DNA from: Anastatus disparis | Lineage: Eukaryota; Arthropoda; Insecta; Hymenoptera; Eupelmidae | Assembly (NCBI GenBank): GCA_017163975.1 | Contig: JAFFSR010000347.1 | Coordinates: 7,616,001 to 7,680,000 of the forward strand | Length of the DNA: 64,000 bases | Direction of reading: 5' to 3' | In this document: in pieces, positions 1 through 11,024 of the stretch | Numbering within the stretch: the first letter of the stretch is position 1 | How the letters are laid out: every line of letters starts with the position of its first letter | Program-made: the position numbers and the translations under genes | The notes under the pieces: generated by a model | The model's input: the letters and a program-made list of their open reading frames with translations, nothing else | Database searches by the model: none | What the model was told of the DNA's origin: nothing

Positions 1-686
1 CTGATTATTGAAAAATTACACGCTTTTACAAGATTTCACATACATATGTGTATGTTTATGTGTATGTGCACGTTTAATAAATTTTAATTCAAAATTAAAT
101 TGATTCAATACTCAATCAAATATTTCAATATTACATATATTGGGTAATAAATTTTAAATCACGGTTAATTTCTGTCTATTTCTCTTTTTCTTTTTATTAT
201 GTTAAAAAAAGATGCTGTGAAAAAAGTAGTAAATAAAAATCTAAGCTTTTAGATTTTACATTAATATTTTCAGGACGAATTTAAGACATACATGCACCAC
301 CTATACGATTCAAAATATTAAAAGTTTTCTAGAATTTATCTTACGTACTGAATATGAACAAAATAGTATAAAAATTCCGGAAAGTTTATTAGTCTTTGAA
401 ATTTGTTATTGTAAGGTCAAATAATTTGTTGCTACTCTAATTGCATCGCTCTTGTGGTGGGTAAAACAGTATCTCTATAATCTTGATTCTAATGTATTCT
501 ATACATATTTTTTACGATTACGTAAACGACACAAAAGATTCTTCTCTTTACTAAAATGGCTGAATTTATAGCATTTTCTCAAACATATAGTAATAAGAAG
601 CGTTTATGAGAACTTGAATAATTAAACAATTAAGACTCATGCAAAATAATGTAGAAAAGAAAATACATAATACTATTTAATCACTA
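1..686. other. AT-rich DNA, no gene seen
   Basis: No open frame of note, no RNA gene and no recognisable repeat. Composition is strongly AT-rich with short A/T runs. Confidence 0.5.
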
Positions 687-869
687 TAAGCTGTGTTGTA
701 TCAATAAAGCTTATGCGGTTCAAAAGTTGTGCCCAATTGGAAAATTACTACATATTTGTTAACATTTTTAGCATGTAACATATGACCAATTTTTTATGTT
801 ATTTCATTAGCGCATATTAATCACTTGAAACTTTTGAATCACATAAGCTTTTTAACGCAACAAAGCTTA
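687..869. mobile_element. Hairpin MITE-like element
   Basis: The first roughly 44 bases (687-731) and the last roughly 46 (824-869) are imperfect inverted repeats: both contain the order taagct..gttg..aaagcttat..ttcaaaagtt on opposite strands. About 90 bases lie between. There is no coding capacity. The shape is that of a small non-autonomous DNA transposon; the superfamily is not assignable and no clear target duplication is seen. Confidence 0.55.
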
Positions 870-1990
870 AGGGGGGAAATACAATTAAAAAGACGAAAAA
901 ATCAAATTTTTTTTTGCTTTAAAGTTAATAAATTTTCTGTAGAAATGATGGTGTAACTCCCGTTTTAAAATTCTAAGTTCTTCTATTCTTTTTAGCCGTT
1001 TTCCGAAGACACCTTTCTCACGCGCAACAGGTGCGTTACATTATAAATCTCGTTTTCAATTGGCGCAAGTGATTATTCAAAAACTAATTATTCGATTGAG
1101 CTGAAACTGTCAGGAGCTCTTCTCTATATTATTTTATTCTATGTAGGCTAAAAAATTTTTTAATTTTTATTGCAAAATATAAAAATTATTGCAAAAATAG
1201 TGGCAAAAAAACACCGTTTTTCAAAAAAATAAGCACCAAATTGGCATTTTTTTTTCAAATTATCCTAGTTCACCGAGGATATATAAGTATAATTATTATT
1301 ATGAATTTTTTTTTTCTTTAAAGTTAGTAAATTTTTCACACTAACTGTTTCAGATCAAAATTGCGCCCTGGAGAACTTCCACCGATTAAAAAAAGGAACT
1401 CCGTTGAAGCCGCTTTACAGCCGCCATATTATTCAGAATGCAAGAACAAAAATTTTTTTCTATACTTTAAAGACCTATCATTAGTCCCAAAAAATTTTAA
1501 ATTATTCCAATAATAACTTCTATTAAAAATAAATCTTTTCCACCTTTTTTTATGTAAGATTTTTAATTTTTCAATCATTCAAGTTTTTACTAAATTTTAA
1601 AAAAATTTCTATATCTTTTTCTAATATTTTACTTTATAGGATTTTAATGCAGTTAATAATGTTGCTTTGCTTGATTACTTTCATGCATTAAATTGTTTTA
1701 CCTGTTGCAAGTATTCCTTCCTTTTGAATCGCCTTGATTGCCTACATAAACATTTTAATGAGACAATTGCAGTATTTGTGCCAAGCAAGGGGATGATACA
1801 AGACGCAGGTCATCATCCGTGGTTCCCTGTTGAGCATCATCGCTTAATATATTAGACAGATCGGTTTTACAGACGCTACAGAAGTTCTTGACTGCATTCT
1901 CACCTTTTATGCTACAGAACCACTCGTGACCAAGATCATGAGTATATTGTGTTTACGAAACTCATCTACTACTGTGACAGATGTATATTA
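870..1990. other. AT-rich DNA, possible dispersed-repeat remnant
   Basis: No credible gene. The stretch 890-1400 has the look of a dispersed repeat (for example tctcgttttcaattggcgca near 1050 and two similar ctttaaagttaataaattttc segments near 919 and 1317), but no ends can be defined. Confidence 0.3.
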
Positions 1991-1994
1991 AGCT

Positions 1995-2590
1995 ACGATA
2001 TCCACTTTATACGGCCAAACTCGGAATAGTACCATATTTTGTCGCTAATTTGTCGCTAATTTGTTGCCCTATCTCGGATTTTGTCGCTCTACCCGTTTCC
2101 GAGAAACAATGGCTACCGTAGCTTAATATTAAGCTACGGCATCCACTACAGTAACTCAGGAACGGCTAGGGCTAGCAACTCCATTCTGGTTGCATAATTT
2201 GTCGCTTTTTTGTCGCTCTAAGATGGAATAGTTCGTAAGTCCCAAAACCTGACCCAGACCCGGATATGGCCATTGGGCCCAAGTGAAAATAGAAACATTA
2301 ATGTATCTAAAATGTCATGCGATGTTTGGAAATTTGTTGCTAATTTGTCGCTGGCATTTTATCCTATACTGGATTTTGTCGCTCCTGCCGTTTCCGAGAA
2401 ACAATGGCTACTCTAGCTTAATATTAAACTACGGTATCCACTACAGTAACTCAGGAACAGTTAGGGCTAGCAACTCCGTTCTGGTTGCATAATTTGTCGC
2501 TTTTTTGTTACTCTAAGATAGGATAGTTCGTAAGTCCCAAAACCTGACCCAGACTCGGATATGGCCATTGGGCCTGAGCGAAAATAAAAA
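1995..2590 (+). repeat. Tandem duplication, 295-bp unit, two copies
   Basis: Two copies of a unit repeat with a 295-base offset: the motif ccgtttccgagaaacaatgg occurs at 2093 and 2388, and cccaaaacctgacc at 2241 and 2536. Each unit carries several TTTGTCGCT boxes, so this block is the left edge of the box-bearing satellite that follows. The copies differ by scattered substitutions, so it is not an assembly echo. Confidence 0.85.
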
Positions 2591-5450
2591 CTTTTTTTTT
2601 AATGCATCTGAAAAGTCATGCGATTTTTCTAACACTAAAGTAGCTATAGAAAATTTGTCACCTTAAATATCTTTACATCCAAGCACAAGGGATATTTTTA
2701 TGTGGAATTGATTTTAATTGGAATGCATTTGGGAATAAGTCGCTTTTGATAAATAAAACAATTGAGACTATCAGCGCAATTAAAAGATGTTTTTGATCTT
2801 ACTGAGGCTCAAAGGATTTTGTTGCTCTAGTGATTCTGTGAACTACACACTCTAAATATATTCTTTTTTTTAAGTTTTTGGATTAAGATACGTCTGGAAA
2901 TTTGTCGCTGATGATATTTAAGTAAATTTAAACTTTCAATGCAATAAGAATATGATTCTAATTCAACATAAGCTACAAGGATTTTGTCGCTTTAAAAATC
3001 TATGTTTCCTAGCACGCTAAAATGATTTTTATGCAAATTATTGTGATTGAAATTCATCTAGGAATTTGTCGCTCTTAATATTTGAAAAAATCAACACTTT
3101 GAACGCAATATAAAGATGATTCTAATACTACAGAAGCTTCAAGGATTTTGTCGCTCTAAAAATTTATGGTTTCCAGCAGAATAAAATGATTTTTATGCAA
3201 ATTTTGTGATTTTCATGCATCTGGGAATTTGTCGCTCTTGAGATTGTTAATTATCAGACATTTGAAAAAAATAAAAAGTTATTTCTGATATCACAGAAGT
3301 TTCAAAGAATTTGCTGCTTATTTATTAATAGGATCCAAGCACATAGGAAATGCTTTTATGTAAGGTTTCTTAATTGGAACGAATTAGAGAGTTAGTCGCT
3401 TCTGACATTCATAATTATGAAAACTTTGAATGCAATCAAAAGTGTAACCTTACTGAAGCTTTAAGGATTTTGTCGCTTTAAAAATTTATGGTTACTAGCA
3501 CTATTAAATGATTTTCATGCAAATTTTGTGATATTAATGCATCTAGGAATTTGTCGCTCTTAAGATTGTTAGCCATCAATACTTCAAACGCAATAAAAAT
3601 ATGTTTTTGATATTACAATAGCTGCAAAGAATTTGTTGCTTCTTTATTAATAGCATCCAAGCAGATAGGAAATGCTTTTATGCAAGGTTTCTTAATTGGA
3701 ATGAATTAGAGAGTTAGTCGCTTCTGACATTCATAATTATGAAGACTTTGAATGCAATTAAAAGATTTTTGTAACCTTACTGAAGCTTCAAGGATTTTGT
3801 CGCTCTAGTAATTCTTTGATCAGTTCACTCTAAATTTTTTTTTATATAATTTTTTGAACTTAAATGCGTCTGGGAATTTGTCGCTCATGATATTTGAACA
3901 AATGAACACTTTAAACGCCATGTAAAGATTATTCTAATAGTACAGAAGCTTCAAGGATTTTGTCGCTTTAAAAATTTATGGTTACTAGCACTATTAAATG
4001 ATTTTTATGCAAATTTTGTGATTTTCAAGCATCTGGGAATTTGTCGCTTATAATATTTGAATAAATTATAACTTCAAACGCAATAAAAATATGATTCTGA
4101 TACAACAGAAGCTTCAAGGATTTTATCGCTCTCAAAATCTACGGTTCCTAGCACGCTAAAATGATTTCTGTGAGAATTTTTGTAATTGTAATGCATCTGA
4201 AGATTTGTCGCTCTTGAAATTGAGAACCATTAATACTATTAACGCAATAAAAAGATATTTCTGATATCACAGTATCTGAAAAGAATAGCTTGCTTATAAA
4301 AAAAGCTTTGAACTAAAACATAGAAAATGTTTTTATGTAAGTTTTTTGAATTGTAATGAATTAGAGAGTTTGCCGCTCTTGATATTTGAAATTATTAAGA
4401 TTTTGAGTTCAGTTAATAGTATATTATGCACCTAGGGAGGTAAAATAAAGGACAGGCCATAGCACGAGTAAATTGACACCCGGGGCAAAGCCGAGGGTGG
4501 CAAACTCGTGCTATGGGTTGTCCATTTTACCTTTCGTGGTGCATATACGATTTTTTGCAATACCCGGGCCAAAAGTACCACTTATGCGATTTTGAGCCGG
4601 GAGGAGAAGTGATACTTTTGGGCAGGGTATGGCAAAAAAGAAGTTTTTAGACCCTACTAAGGCTTTAAAGATTTTTTCGATTTAGTATTCCCTTAATCGG
4701 CATAATCTTAATATTTTTTTGTTAGTTTTTTGATGAAGATGCGTCTTAGAATTGGTCGCTAATGATATTTGAATAAATTAAAACTTTGTACGCGATTAAA
4801 AGATGATTTTGATACAACAAATTAAGGATTCTGTCGCCCTAATAATCCATGGACCCTAGCACGCCAAAATGATTTTCATGCAAATTTTTGTGATTCTTAT
4901 GCATCTGGTAATTTGTTGCTCTTGAGTTTCTCAACCATCAATACTTGAAACGCGATAAAAAGATGTTTTAGATACTACAATAGCTACGAAGAATTTGTCG
5001 CTCTAAAGATCTTTAAATCCAAGCACATGGAAAATGTTTCAATGCAATTTTTTTAATTAAAATGAATTAGAGAATTAGTCGATCTTGGTATTTAAAGCTA
5101 TTAAGATTTTTAGTAAAATAAAAAAAATTTTATCACGTTACTGAGGTTTTGAGTATTTTGTCACTCCGAAAATTTATCGAAGATTTGTAATGCATCTGGG
5201 AATTTTTTGCTCTTGGGATTCTGAACCATTAATACTCCAACCGCAATCTAAAGATGTTCCTGAGATACTACAGTAGCTGCAAGGAATTTGTAGTTCTACA
5301 AATCTTTAAATCCAAGCACATGGAAAATGTTTCAATGCAATTTTTTTTATTTAAATGAATTCAAGAATTAGTCGATCTTGGTATTTAAAGCTATTAAGAC
5401 ATTTAGTAAAATAAAAAAATGGTTCTAAAAATTTTTTGCTCTGGATATTT
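2037..5450 (+). repeat. Diverged ~82-bp satellite with TTTGTCGCT box
   Basis: A nine-base box TTTGTCGCT recurs about 21 times exactly, with as many one-base variants (ttagtcgct, tttgttgct, tttatcgct). From 2901 the boxes fall at 2901, 2983, 3065, 3147, 3228, about 3310, 3392, 3470, 3549, 3632, 3714, 3795, 3877, 3957 and 4039, a spacing of 78-83 bases. The sequence between boxes is more diverged and comes in about four types (A ..aaggaTTTTGTCGCT.., B ..gggaaTTTGTCGCT.., C ..aagaatTTGCTGCT.., D ..agagagTTAGTCGCT..), so a higher-order period near 325 bases is visible (A at 3147, 3470, 3795). The array is interrupted at 4425-4637 and fades by 5450, just before a LINE. No coding. Function is unknown. 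Confidence 0.85.
4425..4637. mobile_element. Two-hairpin element inserted in satellite
   Basis: Two consecutive hairpins. The first (4425-4554) pairs tatgcacctagg..ccatagcacgagt with actcgtgctatgg..ggtgcata around a GC-rich centre (cccggggcaaagccgaggg). The second (about 4552-4637) pairs ttttttgcaatacccgggcc with gggtatggcaaaaaa. The block breaks the 82-bp periodicity of its surroundings, which indicates insertion. The same two-hairpin layout, with different sequence, is found at 43268-43470. No coding. Confidence 0.6.
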
Positions 5451-5597
5451 CTAGCCATTTAGACTTCTACTGCAACTCTGCAACGTAATCTGCTTTTAAT
5501 ACTGATAGTAGCAGACTGTTGTATCTCTATGTCTTTATTTTATTAACAAATTTATTATATTATAAAAACTAGCGACCGAAGACAATTGTAAAAAAGT

Positions 5598-5610
5598 AGT
5601 TTTGATTTAT
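5598..5610 (+). repeat. Target-site duplication, left copy
   Basis: The 13 bases agttttgatttat are identical to 11012-11024 and bracket the I-type LINE. A (ttta)n/T-run that is the element's A-rich 3' tail on the minus strand follows directly. Confidence 0.85.
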
Positions 5611-5723
5611 TTATTTATTTTTTTTTTTTCATCTATTTAAGCCTACCCAAACCTAAAAAGGTTTATACAGCTTTACAAAGAAAAGTTACATGTATATTGC
5701 TAAAAATATTTATAAATTTTACA

Positions 5724-8700
5724 TTATAATGAGATTGTACAATTAGTCAAGAATTCACATATTATTTTAATCATTTTAACGTTTACTCTTTTTAAAATAG
5801 CACTTATGTTTTGATGTGTTTGGATCTTGTTTTCGTTTAGCTTAGAGAGCATTTTTGAACGTTGTAGCTGGTATAGTGGGCAGTGCCATAACAAATGATC
5901 TGCGTCTTGAATAGTGTGTCCACATGTGCACGAAGGGGAGTCAACTATATTTTTTCTGGCTAAGGAAGCTGCGGAGCTGTAGTGATTCACTCTTAGTCTA
6001 TTAATCGTGACTATGAAAGTTCTTGTTAGGTTTTTGTTTTTGAACCATGTATGCTTGGACTCATTGTTAAAATTTTCGAAGTAATAGACGCCTTTACATG
6101 TACCTATTTCTTGATTAGTGTTCTTGGTGCTTTCATTAGTCAGTTTTCTCCAGATTGCCTTGAAATCTTGATAGGGCACTTGAAAGTCACTAGGAGGAGA
6201 TTTGGTGGCAGTTTTGGCATGTTGATCGCCGTATTTATTTCCAAGTATACTTACTTACGCAGGTATTCATACAAATTTTAGTTGTGTGTCTAGAAAACTG
6301 TTATTACAGATTTTCCAAATTGTATATTTTGCTGAAGCTATTAAAGGATGACTAAGTGAGGCTGGTTTATTACTTTGTAGACTTTGTAGGACACTTTGAG
6401 AGTCGGATAAGATGATGTTTCTTTGGTGCCTGTTTTTGTTACCTAGGTCAAGTGCAGTATTTATAGCTGCAGCTTCGGCTGTGTAAATGGAGCAGTGATT
6501 GTTTACACTGACTGCACTGACTGTTCTAGAGACATCGGAGACACAGGGGAATCCAACAGAAGAAGAGTTTGCTATTTTGCTACCATCAGTAAAAAATCTA
6601 TTTGCCTCTGCATCTGCTAGACAAATCTCCAAGGTATGGTTAGGGTTGTTGGTATTTTGAAGAATTTACCTATTTCGAAATTTACACCAGGAGACTAGTG
6701 TATTACATGATAATCAAATGAATAGAAATCCTCCCTCTTGCTTGTATATAATATTTTGTTAGTGTCATGGACTAGCCTGTTTACGCACTCGGTTAATAGT
6801 CTTTTTCTCTTAAGTTTACTATTTTTGTGTAGTTAAAACAAATTTTTGATCGTTTTGTGCGCTGAATTATCTTCATTGGAAAGGGCCTTTGCTAGATGAT
6901 TGCATCCCAAGTACATAGTTCTATCTTTGATGGTAGTGAATTTGGTTTCTGCCAATATAACATTTTTAGGAGTAGATAAACGATATCCCATAGCAGTTCG
7001 CAGAGGTGCGTATTGCAACCTTTCTAAAGAGTTGGCTAAAGCTTTTATTTTAGGAAAATAAGTGTGAATCCCATAATCAATGATGGAGCGTATGAGGCTT
7101 TGATGGAGTCTAAGTAGGGTCTCGGGGTCTGACCCCCACCATGTCCCACAAATGTATTTTAATATTCTATGAGCTTTTTGGCACTTGATGGAAAGGATTC
7201 TGATTTGCTGTTTAAAGGACATTTCATAATCAAATATAATACCAAGAAATCTTGTTGAATCGGTAGATTTTATTTTTTGCCCATTTATAGTGATTGAGAT
7301 GCTGCCTGGAGTTATTTTTTTACTGTTGAAATAAATCAGATTTGTTTTCTTAAGATTTAGAGTAAGGCCCAGTCCACACAAGTTGGTCCTAATGATTTCT
7401 ACACCCTTGGTAAGTAAACTTTTAGTCTTATTTAGCGGAAGTATGTTTGTGTGGAGAGTTATACAATCGGCGAATTGAGTATCTCGTATAAATTTGGATA
7501 CGCCTTCTGTAATATCAGCAACATAGATTAAATAAAGTAGAGGGCTCAAAACTCCTCCTTGTGGTATACCTTTATTTGTGAAGCGTGGATTATTTTGGTT
7601 AAATTTAGTATAAATAGAGCGTTGTTGGGTCAGGTGTTGTACAAATTTGATCACTGAAAGTGAGCACCCAATTTCTGCAAATCTGGTAATAAGAATTTCA
7701 GGATCCACATTGTCGAAAGCTCTTTGTATGTCGAGAAAGGCGGCTAGTGTGCCTTTACCTTTGAGCAGCCCATCTTCTATATATAGTGTTAAGTTTGTGA
7801 GGTTGTCGTTACAAGAGCGTCCTTTTCTAAATCCAGAGTTTGAGCTAGGAAGAATTAAATTATGTTCACAGAACCATTGCAGTCTGTTTTTGACCATAAG
7901 TTCATATATCTTGGAAAGGCACGAGGTCATCGCTATGGGTCTGAGACCCGATCCGTCGGGTTTGGTAATAAAATGTATGTACGATTCTTTCCAGCTTGAG
8001 GAATATAAATTTGTTAATTTCATTTGATTGAAAATATCCAGGAGTTCTAATCTGTATTTAATTGCAATGTTCATTAAAATATTATAATCAATTCCATCGA
8101 TCCCGCAACTAGAATGCTTGTTCCTGGACTGGAGAGCGGTGTTAAGCTCGTGGAAATCAAATGGAGTATCAAAAAATGATTAATTTTTAGTGGTAATCTT
8201 AGGAACCGCCTTAGAAGTATTGCCAGGAAGTATAAGTGGTGCAATTTTGTTGAGACTTTTTTCAGCTTGAATCTTGAATAGTGTCCTGTCATGATTTGGT
8301 GCGCTTGTCTTGACCCATTTGTTTTTGAAGGTTTTAACTTTGTTTCAAACATATATACATATTGCTGTTATATCGGAAGTCTATGGTTCCGGTGAACTTT
8401 TTATAACTTTCAAATTTCTTTTTCTTTAGAGTTTTGCGAAGAGTTTTATCTGAATTGAGGTAGTTTAAATAATCTTGTTGAGTGCCTGAGTATTCCCATT
8501 TTTTATAGTTGGCCTTGCGAATTCTTTTGAGTTTGTCACATTCATTGTCCCACCATGGAACTGGATTCCGATGAATGGAACCTGGAACTTTCCTTTTGGG
8601 AGGCGTGTTGTTGATGACAGCTGTTTTAACTTGTTGAACCCAATAGTCGTATTTGTCTATAGCTGAGGCGTTTTGGTATTCTGAATTAAAAAAATTTTTG

Positions 8701-9491
8701 TATGTTTTATTTAAGATATTGTCGATTTATATCCAGTTTGTTCTTTTTTAATGGATTTTAAACGTAGTTTTATGATACACGGATTTTTCGAAGTCAATAA
8801 TAAGGCTGATGGGGTAGTGGTCAGAGCCATGTGGATCGTTGTCAACTTGATAGTGAATATGGTCGGCGATGCAAGTGGAGGAAATGATGAGGTCAATGTT
8901 AGACTTTTTCTTCCTGGCAGCATCTATGTGTGTAAAAGAGTTGTTATTGTGTATAATCATCTTATTTGAATCGAGTGCAGACAGCAATATTTTGCCATTA
9001 TTGTCGGTATGTTTGCCATTCCAGTTTAAGTGGTGTGAGTTAAAGTCACCAACTATCACACAGGGCTCTTTGTTTATATGTTGATTGCCAATGATTTGAT
9101 TCCAGTTGCTATAAGTAGGGTGAATATGTAGCGGCTTGTAACAGGCTATAATATTGAATTTTTGAGAGCTAGTACGAATCTTGATACCTACCACCTCGAT
9201 TCCAGTATTAGGCAGAGAAAAGTCTATGTGACTAAAGTCAATACCGTATCTCAATATAAATATAATGCCTCCACCCTGCCCCTGTACAGCAGGACGGTCA
9301 ATTCTATATATGTTAAATCCAATAAAATTAATATTGGGATTGATATCAAGCCATGTTTCAATTCCTACAATTATGTTGTAGTCTTGTATGATATTTTCCA
9401 ACTCATGTTTGCGAGCATTCAAACTTCTGAAATTCCAGTATAGCATTTTTATTTTGTTTGAATCATTATTTTTGTAATTTTGACTAAACAT
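5724..9491 (-). pseudogene. LINE ORF2: endonuclease-RT-RNase H, broken
   Basis: The endonuclease block (9491-8748, about 247 residues) carries the APE signature residues: ETW near residue 45, GDFNS near 148, NIDL near 198 and SDHYP near 223. The frame then shifts through 8352-8074 into reverse transcriptase (8074-6833), with RPIAMTSCLSK, FLDIQRAFD and GIPQGGVLSPLL. The active-site motif reads QFADC where FADD is expected, so the second catalytic aspartate is missing. RNase H lies at 6632-6267 (FTDGSK, AEAAAIN, SDSQS). The C-terminal block 6179-5724 has CTCG..H..HC, a metal-binding-type motif usual at this position. At least four frame changes separate the blocks. The protein would nick target DNA and copy the element RNA; this copy cannot do so. 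Confidence 0.9.
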
Positions 9492-9515
9492 TGTGTAGAA
9501 AAAGAATTTTATAAT

Positions 9516-10858
9516 TTAGTAGATACTTGACCAGTTTATTAGAGATAGAGTGTCTGGTGTAAATTCTTTGTTTATCCCTACCACTTCCCTTTGGAATTTA
9601 ACTTTTTTAAGAAATTTTTTCAATTGGTCGTTGTCTAAGACATTTTCGAATTTGTCCTGATTGTAAATGAATTTAATTGAATCTAATGCGTTATTTAAGT
9701 CTTCTTCTCGTTCCTCAATCTCACTGTTTTTACTGTTATCTTCACTACTCATTGTGCTTTTGTTGGGAGATTCATTCAGATCTGTGTCGATAGAGAGGTT
9801 TCTAGAGCTGGTCAAAGCATCGATTGGTCTTCTTAGAGATTCATCTACTTCCGTGTCCTCTTGAAATGGTGTTGTGTCTTCTCTATTCATGTTGACAGTA
9901 GGGATGGTATCAATAGTTGATTCTTGGGTTTCGTTAGTCTCAGTTTCTTGAGTTAGATTTATTTCCTTGACAAATGTAGGGCAGTATTTTGCAATGCGTC
10001 CTGCTTCTTTGCAAAAGTGGCATTTAATATTTTTAGTACCTAGGAAGAGCCAGTAATTTATGTCTTGGAAATTTATTTTAATTTTGTGTGGTACTTTGTC
10101 AACATCGCTTTCTTTAATATAAAATTGCCTACGATGGGATATTATGTCTCCGGCTTTCATTTGAAGTAGAACACCTAATGTTTGTAATGCTGTTTCTTGT
10201 GTTTACATTAAGCTTCTTGAATTGATCTATAATTAAATCGTTTGGAATTTGCAACATAACATTAGAGATAACAAAGCGCTTGTATTTCGGTATAACGCTT
10301 CTAGAGTCGTATGCAGTAAAGTTTAAAATTTTGCCGTTTACCTCGATTTTGCTTTGATTTGCTTTGTTGATGAAATCAAGAGCTCCATTTTCTGAATTAA
10401 ATGTAAAACAAACCCTGCTTTCAGAGATTTTGGAGAAAGCCAGTAAATTTTCTATAGGCATTATTTTCTCAAATCGGTTCATGTATTGATCGTTTGTGAA
10501 ACCTTCAATTACTGAGAGAATAACCGATTGACCAAATGAAGGTAAAAAAACTTCTTTGGGTAGTGTTTGAGTATGACAACTTTTTATTCTGACTATGAGT
10601 TAAATGCTCGCAGGGCAAATCCGGTTCACTGATTTCTTTGTTTTTAGTTTTTAACAACACAATGTCACTAGAATTTTGCATAGCACTAGCATTACTACCG
10701 TCCTCGGTAGCCAATGGTGCTTTTTGGAAAATTTCACTCAAACTAATAGAACCTCTATGATTTTTGTTGTTGCTAACACCATTGCCGTCCTCGACAACCG
10801 GTGCCTGCGCAACCTCCAGCTCGTTGTTCATATACACGAAATCACAAGCCCAGGACAC
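9516..10858 (-). pseudogene. LINE ORF1 (gag-like RNA-binding protein), broken
   Basis: Three overlapping fragments read in order on the minus strand: 10858-10505, 10482-10129 and 10160-9516. The middle part has the KRFVISNV segment and the last begins RRQFYIKE, both typical of I-type ORF1 proteins. A single zinc-knuckle remnant follows, CHFCKEAGRIAKYC, in which the expected histidine is arginine. The C-terminal part is acidic and rich in E, D, N and S. In the family this protein coats the element RNA and escorts it to the nucleus. Frameshifts near 10490 and 10150 make this copy non-functional. It lies 24 bases upstream of ORF2. Confidence 0.8.
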
Positions 10859-10970
10859 GAGAGGAAATTATTCCTTGTCGGCCCGTAGACATAGCCTTGC
10901 TATTTCGAAAATTTATACGCACTAAACAGACGCCTATCTAATGAGACAGAATGTAAACAAAGAGCTATTT

Positions 10971-11012
10971 CACAAACACGTCTGTATCGTACGGCGTACC
11001 AGACGCGACTGA
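10971..11012 (-). promoter_or_regulatory. LINE internal promoter: Inr plus DPE
   Basis: On the minus strand the element starts CAGTCGCG, and with the preceding T of the target duplication this gives TCAGTC, a match to the arthropod initiator (A at 11010 taken as +1). AGACGTGT occupies 10983-10976, exactly +28 to +35, the position and sequence of the downstream promoter element used by Drosophila I, jockey and related LINEs. There is no TATA box. Confidence 0.75.
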
Positions 11013-11024
11013 GTTTTGATTTAT
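11012..11024 (+). repeat. Target-site duplication, right copy
   Basis: agttttgatttat, identical to 5598-5610, immediately outside the LINE 5' end. Confidence 0.85.

Larger units (their letters stand above)
5611..11011 (-). mobile_element. I-clade non-LTR retrotransposon, near full length
   Basis: About 5.4 kb on the minus strand, bounded by 13-bp target duplications. From the 5' end (11011) it has an internal promoter, ORF1 with one zinc-knuckle remnant, and ORF2 with APE endonuclease, reverse transcriptase, RNase H and a cysteine/histidine tail. It ends in an A-rich tail, seen as (ttta)n plus a T run at 5611-5632. RNase H downstream of RT and this domain order fit the I group of LINEs. Identical 13-bp duplications suggest a fairly recent insertion, yet several frameshifts have broken both ORFs. 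It lies at the right edge of the TTTGTCGCT satellite. Confidence 0.9.

Noticed and set aside
1667..1855. 62-codon frame near the left end
   Set aside because: Opens with TTG rather than ATG, has no recognisable motif and lies in AT-rich DNA; chance is enough.
2037..5450. CRISPR array
   Set aside because: Regular spacing of a short box in eukaryotic satellite DNA; the box is nine bases, the intervening sequence is itself repeated, and no cas genes are present.
7647..8027. 126-codon plus-strand frame
   Set aside because: Antisense shadow of the reverse transcriptase, which has clear motifs on the minus strand.
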